Positions 31,901-42,620 of a DNA stretch of 64,000 bases are shown here, piece after piece (within the stretch, counting starts at the first letter, position 1; each line of letters starts with the position of its first letter). The position numbers were made by a program, and so were the translations under genes. The stretch comes from Akebia trifoliata. Lineage: Eukaryota; Streptophyta; Magnoliopsida; Ranunculales; Lardizabalaceae. Location of the stretch: NCBI GenBank assembly GCA_017979445.1, contig JADQWC010000556.1, positions 1 to 64,000 of the forward strand, in the 5' to 3' direction. The notes under the pieces are model-generated. The model did no database searches. It was given only the letters and a program-made list of their open reading frames with translations, and was not told the origin of the DNA.

Positions 31901-33049
31901 CTAAGTTTCGTTCTAGTTTTTTGATAGGTGGCCCGGTATTTGATAATTTTTAGATGAACAAGAAGGCCATTTCTTGAAAAATTAAAAAAAGAAAGGTTGT
32001 GAGTATTACTAGCATCAACATAAAATAAAAATAAGGTGAGAAAGTTGTGTGTTGGATGTGTGCTGGCAGCAACATTTCAAAGAAATAAGTTGTGTTGGCA
32101 GCATCATACTTATAAAAATAAAAATAAAAAGAAATGCATTCTTTTGACGTGTGCTGGCAGCATATAAAAACATAAAAAAAACATGTTGCTGTGAGTGCTG
32201 TGGGTTGGCAGCAATAAAAAAAATCATAATAAGATGATGTCACGCACATTCTTTGAGTTGTGACTGTTGGGCTAGCAGCAACACATTTTTTTTTTAAGAA
32301 AAGAAAATTATTTTCCTCACTAGTTAGTAAGATTTCAAATATTGTTAAAGGTCATTGATCTCACCACGTGGCATCTAATAGCATGATCCAATGTCACATG
32401 TTTGTGGTAGACAAATTTTTAAGAATTTTTAAAATAAAATTTTCAAAATAAAATTTTAAAATTAATTTTCATTTTGAACTTTGATTTTAAATTTGAAATT
32501 TCATAATCATCCATTTTCAAAACCTTGGATTTAAATGAAAAAAAAATTCAATCCAAACTTTTTCCATCAAATCTAAAAAAATTTTGGAATTGGATTATCG
32601 ATGAAGTGATCACATTGGCGAGTTGACCCTTAGTAAAATTTGAAATTCTATTGTGCTAGTTGGGAAAGCTTCATTTTCATCCTAGGTTTGTTGGGTGACA
32701 AACTTCATAAAGTAAGGGAATTTTATATAAAAATTTCGACAAATGGGTCGGCCCAATAAAAAAATTGTCAAATCAACTCAGTGGACTCCTAAAACCCGTG
32801 CTTTGACATATCATGTGCTAACTTGGGCAGATGGTCCCTTTTGATACCTTGTTTGATTCGATCATGTGGTTGAATTTTTGATAATTGATCCTTATAAGTG
32901 TTTTGAGGTATGTTATGATAAGTGATATCATGTTTGATAATATCTTCTTATCTTGATCTTGATTATGCATTGTTGGATATCTTTCGTGATCTCAATTGAT
33001 ATTGCATGTTGGAATTCCAATTGATTTCTGTAGCCCATAGGCTCATTTA
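31901..33049 (+). other. B-specific leader segment with GGCAGCA repeats
   Basis: gtgctggcagcaaca-like motifs recur at about 32060, 32093, 32150, 32203 and 32268 in an A-rich context. The segment from 32300 to 33049 has a CACGTGGCA motif near 32364 and no recognised gene. Minus-strand frames 31950-32249 and 32015-32227 are shadows. It is not seen in A or O1, so it is part of the extra DNA of B. Confidence 0.45.
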
Positions 33050-33850
33050 TCTGAAAAATGCCTGGGGCACACCCCACCATGTTTTGCATACACCACTAGC
33101 ATATTTATTGTTTTGCACGCTTGCATATCCCATATAGCCAATGTGGTACTAGTACGTGGCCCGGTCTCTTCGGAGATGCGACGACATTCATGAAAATCAC
33201 AACTCCAATCACGTACCTTAGGGCATATTGAACTGGGGCATCAATACCGTCTAATCAGGTGACTCTAAAAGGTATATCGATGCACCCAGGCTGGAGCGAC
33301 CTAAGCCTTTGACCTATTGTAAGCCACACAGTCACATGTCCCGTTTGCCAACGTAGTACTAGTACGTGGTCAGTCCCTTTGTGGGATGTCAAACCATTTA
33401 TAAAAGCTACAACTCTTGACTCGTACCCATAGGTATATCAAAGATAATATAAGTACATCAATTACACTTCTTGGTCAAAATCAGTGCCTAAGCGAGATCC
33501 TGCTCCGATGTACTACGGTACTAGGAGGATATACTATGTCTATTATAGAAAATAGGTGATTTAAGAGTGCCTTTGCTTAAGCATTGCGCACCACCTCTGA
33601 TTTGGAGATTAAACTGGCTAGTTTTAGTTTCAGAGAAGTGAGTTGAAGTTTTAGATTATCACCTATACAGTATATCAAACCAAGTCACCACATACCATCT
33701 GAATAAGTACGCTCCAGCGGTATATAGGTGTACTTGGGCAAGGGTGGCCAGATAAGATTGCATTGCACGTAGTAAGCTTAGAGTCTAGAAACCGCCCCTG
33801 TAGGTCACGACTCGAACTTATCGTGGGCATTCCCGGATTGCTTATTGGAA
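33050..33850 (+). other. Conserved leader block of Ogre-like family (B copy)
   Basis: Modules tggtactagtacgtgg at 33144 and tagtactagtacgtgg at 33354, again 210 bp apart, then conserved ggtcacgactcgaacttatc. See the A copy for the layout. Confidence 0.6.
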
Positions 33851-34751
33851 TGGACTTTACAAATGATGAGATCAGGAATGTACGATTTTGTCCTCAAGAA
33901 GTAATCTTTTTGTTTAAACCTGATTCAAAATTACTGTATTACTGGGTGCACCAACCCAATAAAGAGTATTTTTTTATTAAGAAAAAGTTGGTAATGATCC
34001 AACAATCATGGTGGGCTAGGCTATTTAAATCAAAATGAAATTCAAATTCTTTTCTAATTCAGGTTTCAACCCATTTTAAAAGAAATGTTTTCTAGAAGAA
34101 AAATGTTTTCCAAAAAGAAAAGAAAAATGTTTTTCAAAAGAAAAGAAAAAGAAGAAAAATGATTCACCAAAGATTTATCCTTCACGGGAAAATGATTTAC
34201 AAAAGATCTATTTTTTGTATGGACCTTGAAAATTTTCTTAAATATATTTTTTACATGGACCTTGGAAAATTATTAAAATATATTTTTTTTCAAAAAAAAA
34301 ATAATTGAAAAAAATAATCAAATTTGTGAAAGTTTTTATTCAATGAAAACATTATTTGTTAATAATTTTTAAGAATGCAATAGAATTGCATGAATTGATT
34401 GGTGCACAAATTCAATAAAATCCCAGGATTTATTAAAATATTATCAAGGGGGTAGTACTGGAATTCACTTTTGATGGGGTTACAAGGTTTTCATTGTACC
34501 TAAGCTCAATTGTTCATCGTCTAGCTAGGGTTGTAAACCTGGTCAGTTAGAACAAATGTCAGCACTAAGTCAGCAATGACCCCAAAATTTATCAAAATTA
34601 AATAGTTGTTCCTTGAAGATCACAGTGCCTCAGTCTTGCCGGTTGTAAGCAATGTCTCAATCCTCAGTTCTAATCAAGCCCATTGTAAGTAGTTGTCTTG
34701 AGTTTTCATAAGTCGTTTGGGTTAGCTCGAGTCTTTTTTTTCAATAAGGTC
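33851..34751 (+). other. B leader, distal part, with A-rich repeats
   Basis: Homologous to 20240-21241 of A. Repeats of ttttcc(a)aaaagaaaag at 34075-34200. A frame at 33763-34038 has no conserved counterpart. Confidence 0.45.
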
Positions 34752-34990
34752 ATGCCTTCTTTAGATCGAGTTTATTCTTTTCCTGTTGACTTGAGTTAGT
34801 TTGTTGAGTCTGTAGAGGTGTCTATCGCCCCATTTGAATAAATGAAATTTTTAATCGAGAAATTAAAGGTCATCGACCTCAGAACAAAAAAATAATTATT
34901 AAGAAATTCAAATAGAAGCCATCTTATCCCTCGAGGAACACGAGGGGATAGTGAATTTACTCTAAAATTTCAAAAGACTTGTTCATGTGA
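34752..34990 (+). pseudogene. Start of gag joined to pol remnant (element B)
   Basis: Atg at 34752 (MPSLDRVYSFPVDLS then a stop), followed by IEKLKVIDLRT and a segment IEAILSLEEHEGIVNL, then CDSMKIRLV. It aligns with 21242-21610 of A, with additional loss of about 90 bp present in A. It shows the same gag-to-RT-region join. Confidence 0.5.
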
Positions 34991-35139
34991 TTCTATGAAG
35001 ATACGTTTGGTGTAAGCTTGGGTTTTGTTCAATACATAGAATAGATACTCGCTCGATGGAATGGAAATATCAATGAAACCAAAGAAGATATTACAAAACA
35101 TGTTGATGTTGTCCTCTCTACAAAACAAATGCCATAAGT

Positions 35140-35860
35140 CGATACAGGGTACTTTTAGAATTAGTCTCTTATGATGGGTCATACTTCAAAGTCAATGATT
35201 ACTCTGTGTTCAAATTTCAAGATCCAGCATCACAAATCATCCCCCCATCGTCCTCAGATTAATAGAGCGGTTGAAGCAGCTAGTAAGAGTCTCAAGATAA
35301 TCATCATGAAAATGTGTCAATCGCACCAAGATTGGTCAGAAAAGTTGTCATTCATACTTTGGGCATATCGTACTTCAATATAGTCTTCCACTGGAGTGAC
35401 TCCCTATTCTCTAGTATATAATATGGAAGGAATCTTACCAGTTGAAATGGAAATTTCATATCTCAAAGTCTTGATGGAAAGTCAACTTTTATAAATAGAC
35501 TGGGTCTATAATCGGTATAAAGAATTAAATTTGATCGAAGAAAAATGACTAAGAGCTCTATACCACGTGCAGGCCTATCAAAGAAGAGTCACCCATATAT
35601 CAAAGTTCGCCACTTACAAGTCAAGGATTTAACCATCAGACTTCAAAGAAAATTGAGCACTCATCCTCGACCATAGGAGGAAGCCTGAATTCAATTGGAA
35701 GGATTCATACTGCCTGAAAAAACTGTCAGATTTCAAGATCATGATAGAATTGAACTACTAGAGTCAACCAACCTTGACTAGATCAAGTGGTACTACATTT
35801 AAGGAGGTCATCTTTGGCCGAATCAATTTTCCTGCTATCCCAGTTCAATATCTCCTTTCT
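35140..35860 (+). pseudogene. Integrase remnant of element B
   Basis: One frame, 35171-35383, reads MITLCSNFKIQHHKSSPHRP, QINRAVEAASKSLKIIIMKM, CQSHQDWSEKLSFILWAYRT: the end of the integrase catalytic core including the Glu of D-D-E in AVEAA. The C-terminal domain follows with stops and small deletions (DMEGILPVEMEISYL-like text near 35430, LRALYHVQAYQRRV near 35550, VRFQDHDRIEL near 35730). A TGA at 35546-35548 is at the same codon as the TAA in element A. There is no 417-bp duplication. Confidence 0.7.
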
Positions 35861-36279
35861 CAACCCTTTGCAATCTTTTAAAAAAAAATTATGCTTTTTT
35901 ATTTCTCAGCCCGATCATCTAACTTAGGCGAAGGAAAAAATCTAAACTACGTTTTGGTCTGATTCTAAAAATCTGGGATACGTAGACAACCTGAGAAGTT
36001 ACTTCAGGCCCAACCACATCAAAATAAAAAATATATAGTTCCCTACACAAAAAAATAAATATGTTACAAATATGAAAAAAAGTTTAAAGAAAAATAAAGA
36101 AATGCCACACAAGGGGCATTCGGGTTTTTGAGCCTTAAAATTCCTTTTTTTTTATACACAGACCTAAGCCTACCCATAAAAGTCTTCCTAAGTACTGTGT
36201 GAAAATGTTAAGGGAGGTAGTAAACCATGATCAGACAGTAACTCTAGAAGTTCAAAAGGAAAGAAAAAGAAAAAAAGAA
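35861..36279 (+). other. B 3' untranslated region, proximal part
   Basis: Homologous to 22870-23339 of A, with acaaggggcatt near 36111. No gene. Confidence 0.4.
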
Positions 36280-36565
36280 AGAAAATCCTACTAAGTTAAA
36301 AACTCGAAAAGGTCGACTTAGGCAAAAACTAAGGTAAGTTTGCAAAGTTAAAAATCTGAAAGGATGACTTTGGCAACAATTAGAGCAAGGAAAAAAAAGA
36401 AGAAAAAACCTGCTAAGTTAAAATCTTGAAAAGGGCGACTTAGGTAAAAATTAAAGAAAGTTCGCTAGATTGAAAACTTGAAAAGGTAATCTAGGCAAAA
36501 GTTAAAGCAAGTTCGCTAGATCAAAAACCTGAAAAGGCGATCTAGGCAAAAGTTAGAGCAACAAA
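36280..36565 (+). repeat. ~65-bp degenerate tandem repeat, B copy
   Basis: Same units as 23340-23595 (gaaaaggcgatctaggcaaaagttagagcaa). Confidence 0.7.
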
Positions 36566-37442
36566 TAAAAATAGAAGAAAATCTCAAGAGGTTCGAGCCG
36601 AGACATTTGAAGTCTGAATAATCAAGTTCAACACTTAGCTTAAACCAGACACAGACTTAGAAGCCACGAGTATCTTGTCTACGATCGATCTGAAATTTTT
36701 TGCCTCCCCAAGTAAACTGAGGGGTAGAAGGGAGAATTCTATGATGAGTCCCAAAAGAAAATATTTTATTCTCTTGAGCCTGACTCAAAATCTTCAATAA
36801 AATTAAAAGTTGGATCTTATTGCGCTTGTGGTAATCAAATATTTCAAACCTTCATACAAGGGGCATTTTCTTTCTTCTCTAATATGTAGCTTTCCCCCCT
36901 TATACTAGGGGCATTTTTTAAAAAATTTTACACGATGTGTTCAATTATTTTCAATATAATGTTTCCTGTCAAACTAGATGCATTTTGTTCTCAAATTTAA
37001 TCAAGATTAATCCTAAAAGATAATAGGAACCTCAAATTTAAGGTTACCCTCTTGATAGTAATTTTTTTGAAAATCTTTGAGGTTAAAAAGAATTTAAAAT
37101 TCATAAAATTTTGAAAAAATCTTGAGGTTCAAACAGAAGCTTTTCTGATCTCACATTTGGTTGTGTCCAGAGATTAACTCATTACCCTTTCACCTAGAAT
37201 AGGAGATAGGGCATTCTTTCTTTCCCAGATTCAATCATCATTTCCTAGATCTATTCTTTCTTTCCCAGATTCAATCATCCTTTACCAGATCTATTCACTG
37301 CCAGATTCAATCATTCTTTTTCAGATTCATTTTCAATCATTCTTCCCCAGATTTATTTATTTATAGATTCAATCACTCTTTTCTAGATTCATTTTCAATC
37401 ATTCTTTCCCAGATTCATTCCTTCTTTCCAAGTTTTACTCAG
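36566..37442 (+). other. B 3' region with agggg motifs and cccagattcatt repeats
   Basis: Besides the aggggcat motifs (36857, 36907), the stretch 37225-37430 is built of (t)tcccagattcaatcattctt units of about 28-35 bp that are single-copy in A (24240-24290). This is a B-specific expansion. No gene. Confidence 0.5.
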
Positions 37443-38210
37443 CCAAATGCCATCGAGGGTTTCTCAGAATTATGCTCAGATGCCGCTGAGGGTTTTCTCG
37501 AAATTATGATTAGATACCGCCAATGATTTCTCAGAATTATGCTCAGATGTCCCTGAGGATTTTCTCTGAATTATGCTCAGATATCGCCGAGGGTTTCTCA
37601 GAATTATACTCAGATGCCACCAAAGATTTTCTCAGAATTATACTCAGATGCCGTTCGAGATTTTCTTGAAATTATGCTCAGATACTGCCGAGGATTGCTC
37701 AGAATTATGCGTAGATGTCGTCGAGGATTTCTCAGAATTATGCTCAGATACCATTGAGGATTTCTCAGAATTATGCTCAGATGCCGCCGAGGGTTTTCTC
37801 GGAATTATGCTCAGATACCGTCGAGGATTTCTCAGAATTATGCTCAGATACCGTCGAGAATTTTCTCAGAATTATGCTCAGATACCACCGAAGATTTCTC
37901 GAAATTATACTCAGATGCCGCTGAGGGTTTCTCAGAATTATGCTCAAATGTCGTCGAGGGTTTTCTTGAAATTATGCTCAGATACCGCTGACGGTTTCTC
38001 AAAATTATACTCAGATGCCACCGAGGATTTTCTCGAAATTATGCTCAGGTACCGCCGAGGATTTCTCGAAATTATGCTCAGATGCCGCCGAGGATTTCTC
38101 GGAATTATGCTAAGATGCTGCTGAGGGTTTTCTTAGAATTATGCTCAGATACCATCGAGAGCTTCTCAGAATTATTTTCAAATGTTGCCGAGGGTTTCTT
38201 GGAATTATGC
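37443..38210 (+). repeat. 33/34-bp minisatellite, about 23 copies, in B 3' region
   Basis: Same unit as 24313-25612, but many copies have lost one T (gaggatttctcag instead of gaggattttctcag) and are 33 bp, so frames stay open longer in places (37573-38124). Not a gene. Confidence 0.9.
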
Positions 38211-38563
38211 TAAGATTATGTTTAGTTTATACTTAGTTTATACTCACTTTATACTCAGATTCTACTCAGTTCTCACTTCAACTCTTTGAAATGTATCTTA
38301 GATTTTAAGTGCACAGACTTGCACATTTGTTTTATTTGTTAAGGAAAATTTTCTAAAATTCAAGGATCTGACGCTGTCAGTGAGAGTATGTGCTCAAGGA
38401 CCTAACAAATTTTAGTTCGGGGAGACTTTTGCCCTTAAGGATCCGAACATCCTGACGAATTGCTAAATCAGGCTATAAAATGAACTATCATTAGCTTTGG
38501 CATTTGGATATCGCACTATCCACCAAAATAAATTTATTATCTAGTTTGTTTTAACCCTCTACC

Positions 38564-38576
38564 AAAGAGGGGCATC
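38564..38576 (+). promoter_or_regulatory. Polypurine tract of element B
   Basis: aaagaggggcatc immediately before TGTAGACACC. Confidence 0.7.
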
Positions 38577-39784
38577 TGTAGACACCCCATTTCGTCAATT
38601 TTCACAAAATTCAAAAAAATTATGAAAATGCCCCTCATAAAGTTCATGACCATTTCGCACAAAATTTCATAAATGACACAAATCGATAATCTCATCGAAT
38701 TCCTTATGAAAAATCGATTCCAAAACATCCTGGAACATCGAAAACTGATTTAAAATGCAAAAAGTCCTCTCCGAGGGTAAAACCATAATTTTACAATTCT
38801 AATAATTAAAATTTTTAAAATTAATAATTAAAATATTAATTAATGTAAAGTGAAATTCTAATTAAAATTAAAGTCAATCAAATAATACTGAAGTTAAAGT
38901 CCTCAATTAAAGTTAATTAAGTAAGACTTAAGTCAAAACCCTAAAATCTAGTCAGTCAAGTGAAACTTAAGTCAAAACCCTAATCAATCTAATAAAATCA
39001 AAATCAAACCCTAATCCTAATAGAATTCTAATTAAACACTAACTCTATTTTAAAAATTATAATTAAACACTAACTTTGTTTAAAACAATTCTAATTAAAC
39101 ACTAACTCTATCTAGAATAATTCTAATTAAACACTAACTCTATCTAAAAAGTACCTTAAAAAATCTATAAATAGGGGTCTCTACAACCTATTTTCGTATC
39201 CAAGAGAAAACCCTAGAAAAAATAGGTCATGGAGGCTCCCCAACCTTCCCAAAATCCAAATTTTGAAGTCCTAACCCCTTACCTAACATCCATACCCCAA
39301 CTTTAATTCAAAAAACACCCAGAAACCCTTCTAAAATACCTTGAAATCCATCAAAAAAATTAAAAACACTTAGATCTAAGGAGAAAATACTTCATCTTAC
39401 AAGATCCGAAGGGGATCCAGTAACGAAAACGAAGCAAGGAACCACAAGTAAGGAATCTCTCCGCCAGTTCTGAGGGAACCATTGTTGTGATTATCAAGGT
39501 AAATATTTTTTTTTATTTTATTTATTTTACTATTTATTTAAGTCTTTCAGCAATGTAGTTTTACTTGGGAAAAGTAGAGATTGGTGTTTACTCGACGGAG
39601 TTGGTGCCTAACACCTTCCAACTCCATAACATGATCTCCGGACCCGTATTTTCTTTCGTAGATTAGTGTTATTTACTTTTTAGAGTCAATGTTCGATTCC
39701 TAGACCATAATAACTAGGTGGTGACTCCCAAACCTCAAAAATCAAAAGTAGATCCACGCACCTCACGGATTGAAGGCGCTTTAA
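38577..39784 (+). repeat. 3' LTR of element B with internal deletion
   Basis: Starts tgtagacaccccatttcgtcaa: the first 16 bases run straight into sequence that in the 5' LTR lies about 330 bp further on (ccatttcgttaattttcac near 29229). Both endpoints carry ccattt. The end is ctttaa where ctttca is expected. Confidence 0.85.
39166..39175 (+). promoter_or_regulatory. TATA box of B 3' LTR
   Basis: tataaatagg, same context as 29777. Confidence 0.6.
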
Positions 39785-39789
39785 GGGGT
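39785..39789. repeat. TSD ggggt, right copy, of element B
   Basis: Identical to 28872-28876. Confidence 0.9.
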
Positions 39790-39790
39790 G

Positions 39791-41082
39791 TGATAAGGTC
39801 CCAATAATGTGATTTTGGGACCATAATTTCACAAATTCTATCACATTTTAAATGTTAGTCCTTGTAAATAATTACAAAATTTAATTATTTCTCCAAATTA
39901 AGAGAGCTAATGAGATTTTATTACTAATTCAGATGAATAAAGCGCACGTGGAAGTTATCAAATCACGAAATAAAGTCGGTTACAATGTACAAGCAAAAAG
40001 GGAGCATCCAACAAAATCTCGAAGAATTTCGTTGCCACGTCACTGAACAGCTGTAAAGCCCTAGTGCTCCTTGGTGATCTAGAGGATTTTTGCCTCGAGA
40101 TTTGTATAAGATGTTCCAGATACTTCGGTGGTTGTAACTGAATAGTTCTTTCGAAACGAATCATCCGAAAAGTTGACTCAATAGCCAATTACTAATGTTA
40201 TAAATTAGAGGGTTGATTTCAAATAAGGGGTCCCCTCTTGACCCTCTTTTTCTTCTTAATTTCTCTACATTTTTCCTGATTTTACTTTTAGAGAGAGTTT
40301 TCGTAGTAGTGAGAGGATCAATTATTTTTTTAGTTCTTATTGTAACTCTTTTGGAGAACCATTTAAAGAAAAAATCAAAAGTGTAGCTTCATCTTACATC
40401 ATCTTCTTCATCTATCATCTTATTCCTTTTGTTATTGCTGTAACAATGAACCTTGCAATGAGTGGCTAGATCCTCCTTAGAGGGATCAAGGATGTCGGAA
40501 CAAGTTCATCCCTCTAATGTAGTTTTAATTCCTTATTTTGCTTATATGTTAATCATTCTGAGAATTCTCCTATGATTAGATCATCTAGCTTATATTTTTT
40601 ATTTAAACTTTGATAGTCATTACTTAGATAAGTTCAAGAACAGTTATGCTCTGTGAAGAACCTGAATATAAGTTAGGCAATCTCAATCAAATCAGGATTT
40701 TCATGAATAACTTTTGGGTTGCCGTTGATGATTAAACTGCTCCACCTTCCGATCTATGAGCAATGATTTGTTACATGGATTGAGTTATTCTTAGAATTAG
40801 TCTACATTATTGATGGGTTGCAAATGCTGAATTGACCTCTCGAATTCCTCCTTCTTATATTTCCAATCTTTACTTTCTGTTTTTATTTCAATTGCAAGTT
40901 AATTTCCATCTCTATTGTGTTACAAATCTATTTTGTTTTTAAACCAATCTATTTTTAAACTATGTTTTGATTTTTAATCCGAATGAACATTTGAATCCCA
41001 ACTGTCCCTGTGGAACGAATTCGACTTACCCAAAGTCCATATCTTAATCTCTATTTTACACAGCAAGTTTTTACAAGAATCA
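39791..41082 (+). repeat. 3' LTR of element D
   Basis: Homologous to 11006-12283, TGATAAGG to AGAATCA, with a small insertion near 40917 (tgtgttacaaatc). Confidence 0.85.
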
Positions 41083-41087
41083 CAAGC
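41083..41087. repeat. TSD caagc, right copy, of element D
   Basis: Identical to 11001-11005. Confidence 0.85.
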
Positions 41088-41314
41088 CATCCTCGCTCTT
41101 GAAATAAACAACAACGGTTAACGAATGACTCATTTTCCATTTTTCACAATTCATAACAATTTGATGAAGGATCATTTAATAGTTCATTCACAAATTGTGT
41201 ACCCATAAGTGTTGATACATTGACTGCATTTCGAGTAATAGATTGTCGTCTAATATATTCCAATATGAACTTCAATATTAATATTATTAGAAGTCTCCGT
41301 TGTTGTGGTGTCAT
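41088..41314 (-). pseudogene. PIF/Harbinger transposase, N-terminal fragment
   Basis: On the minus strand from the first Met (41314) it reads MTPQQRRLLIILILKFILEY and IRRQS, then GTQFVNELLNDPSSNCYEL, a TGA stop (41144-41146), KMENESFVNR and ERGW at the element D boundary. The N-terminal arrangement, a short hydrophobic start followed by CYEL..M...F, is usual for ALP1/HARBI1-like proteins. It joins in frame to 11000 through the TSD of D. I chose the Met at 41314 because the family starts near here; an upstream exon cannot be excluded. Confidence 0.75.
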
Positions 41315-41672
41315 ATTCACTGTTGCATAAATATTTTATATACATATAAAAAGTAATAAGATAATCAAAAATTTCATAATCAAATATCCATTCAAAATAA
41401 GAGTGTTCCAACATTAAAATCTAAATGAACTCATTCAAAATAAAAGTATTCTAACATAAAATCTAAAAAAACTCATTCAAAATAAGTGCTCCAATATGTC
41501 ATAAACATAAAACAAACAAAATGTTCTATTAAAAATTAAAAAAAATTCACAAAACTACCACTAAGATATCATATTTGAAAACCTATGATAAGTGAATAAC
41601 ATTAAGCCAAGACAACCGTTGTGTTGGATCTCCCAATTCCATCCAAATTGTTATATACTCATTTCCCTTAGT
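41315..41672. other. Sequence upstream of the Harbinger gene
   Basis: AT-rich, with ctcattcaaaataa repeated three times (41391, 41430, 41473). A short possible coding stretch lies on the minus strand near 41677-41590 (NEYITIWMELGDPTQRLSW), unassigned. Confidence 0.35.
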
Positions 41673-41691
41673 AAATGTGTGACGCCCCGCC

Positions 41692-41780
41692 AAACGCTAA
41701 CACAAATCCCAAGGCCACCTCGAGGCATTAGGTGGTGCCTCAAAATTTTGGCATAATCTCCTCTGTTTATGTTAGCGTTT
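41692..41780. other. Inverted repeat AAACGCTAACA near the LTR end (stem 1)
   Basis: AAACGCTAACA at 41692-41702 pairs perfectly with TGTTAGCGTTT at 41770-41780. An inner stem (gccacct with aggtggtgc) lies between. Homologous stems are at 50950-51038, 52771-52860, 62419-62508 and, in the plus-strand copy, 59455-59543. Confidence 0.7.
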
Positions 41781-42620
41781 CACAGAACTCAAAACCTGAT
41801 AAACCAAATCTAAACAATCTTGTATAAAGTAATATACCAATAATGGATAAGAAGCGGAAGATGAAAAATTTTACGAACATCATAAGCGAGATGAGAGTTG
41901 CGTAAAAAGGAATAAAGATATACAGGATTACAAAAATTTATCCTCACTCTAACATAATCCTATCACTCGGCCCAAAACACTATGTACACCTCCTACGACA
42001 AACAAACTCCTAGGGGAAATAATCCCAATGCTCACCGAGTAATGGACATTGGTTGTCGATCTAACCAACCAGATCCTCCTCAACGGATGGTCAACTAAAC
42101 AGTTTAAAAGTTACATACAACATCAATCATCCATACTTATTGTACATTTTTCATCTTATGCAATTACAATTGACAACATTGAAATAATAGACATACTTTT
42201 CAGTTTATAATTTGGAATATAACAATAAATACATAGTACAAGTAGTGGAGTAATGGAATTTGAACGTTGGGATTCACGACTGGATCGCTCCGAGTCGAGA
42301 CATGATGTTACGACATAGATCTGGCTTTTAGTTCCTGATTTTGTTATCGGTCGTTGCGCTTACCACATTGGTGACCTTTTATCCAGCTCAGGCAGGCTGT
42401 TTGACGTGACCGTAAGCAATGGGTCTTTCTTCGATGTGTGAAAACATTCGACTACTACTAGATTGTTAGTGATCACTGACCAATCATCTTCATCTATGCC
42501 TATCAGGTGTGCATGTGCTTCCCAAAATAACACTCTACTCGTATATGACCACCTTTACAATACACGTTCACTAGTAAAGATAAGAAAGGAATGGACCCGG
42601 ATTCTAGTTGTGATTCTACT

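Larger units (their letters stand above)
28877..39784 (+). mobile_element. Ogre-like element B, defective, carrying a PPR gene fragment
   Basis: LTRs are 28877-30382 and 38577-39784 with a perfect TSD. Its architecture matches A: primer site, leader block, A-rich repeats, gag start joined to pol, integrase remnant, 65-bp repeats, aggggcat motifs, minisatellite, polypurine tract. The LTRs form a subfamily different from A and O1 (for example taggggtctctacaacc after the TATA box). In place of the 190-bp leader repeats it holds about 2.2 kb, including a PPR gene fragment. It is inserted in D one base before D's 3' LTR. Confidence 0.85.
11006..41082 (+). mobile_element. Athila-like LTR retrotransposon D, with elements A and B nested inside
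   Basis: Two homologous LTRs (11006-12283 and 39791-41082) begin TGATAA and end TCA, and are bracketed by the 5-bp TSD caagc. Next to the 5' LTR is TGGCGTCGCTGCCGGGGAC, close to the tRNA-Asp primer site used by Athila elements. A zinc-knuckle gag remnant follows, then the wording typical of Athila-type non-coding regions (gcgctgcttggaatgcaacc near 14810; tttgtttgggggtgtggg near 27810). D proper is 11006-16217 plus 27697-28871 plus 39790-41082, about 7.7 kb. I saw no RT, RNase H or integrase, so D is itself defective. Lineage naming rests on the primer site and these motifs. Confidence 0.8.
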
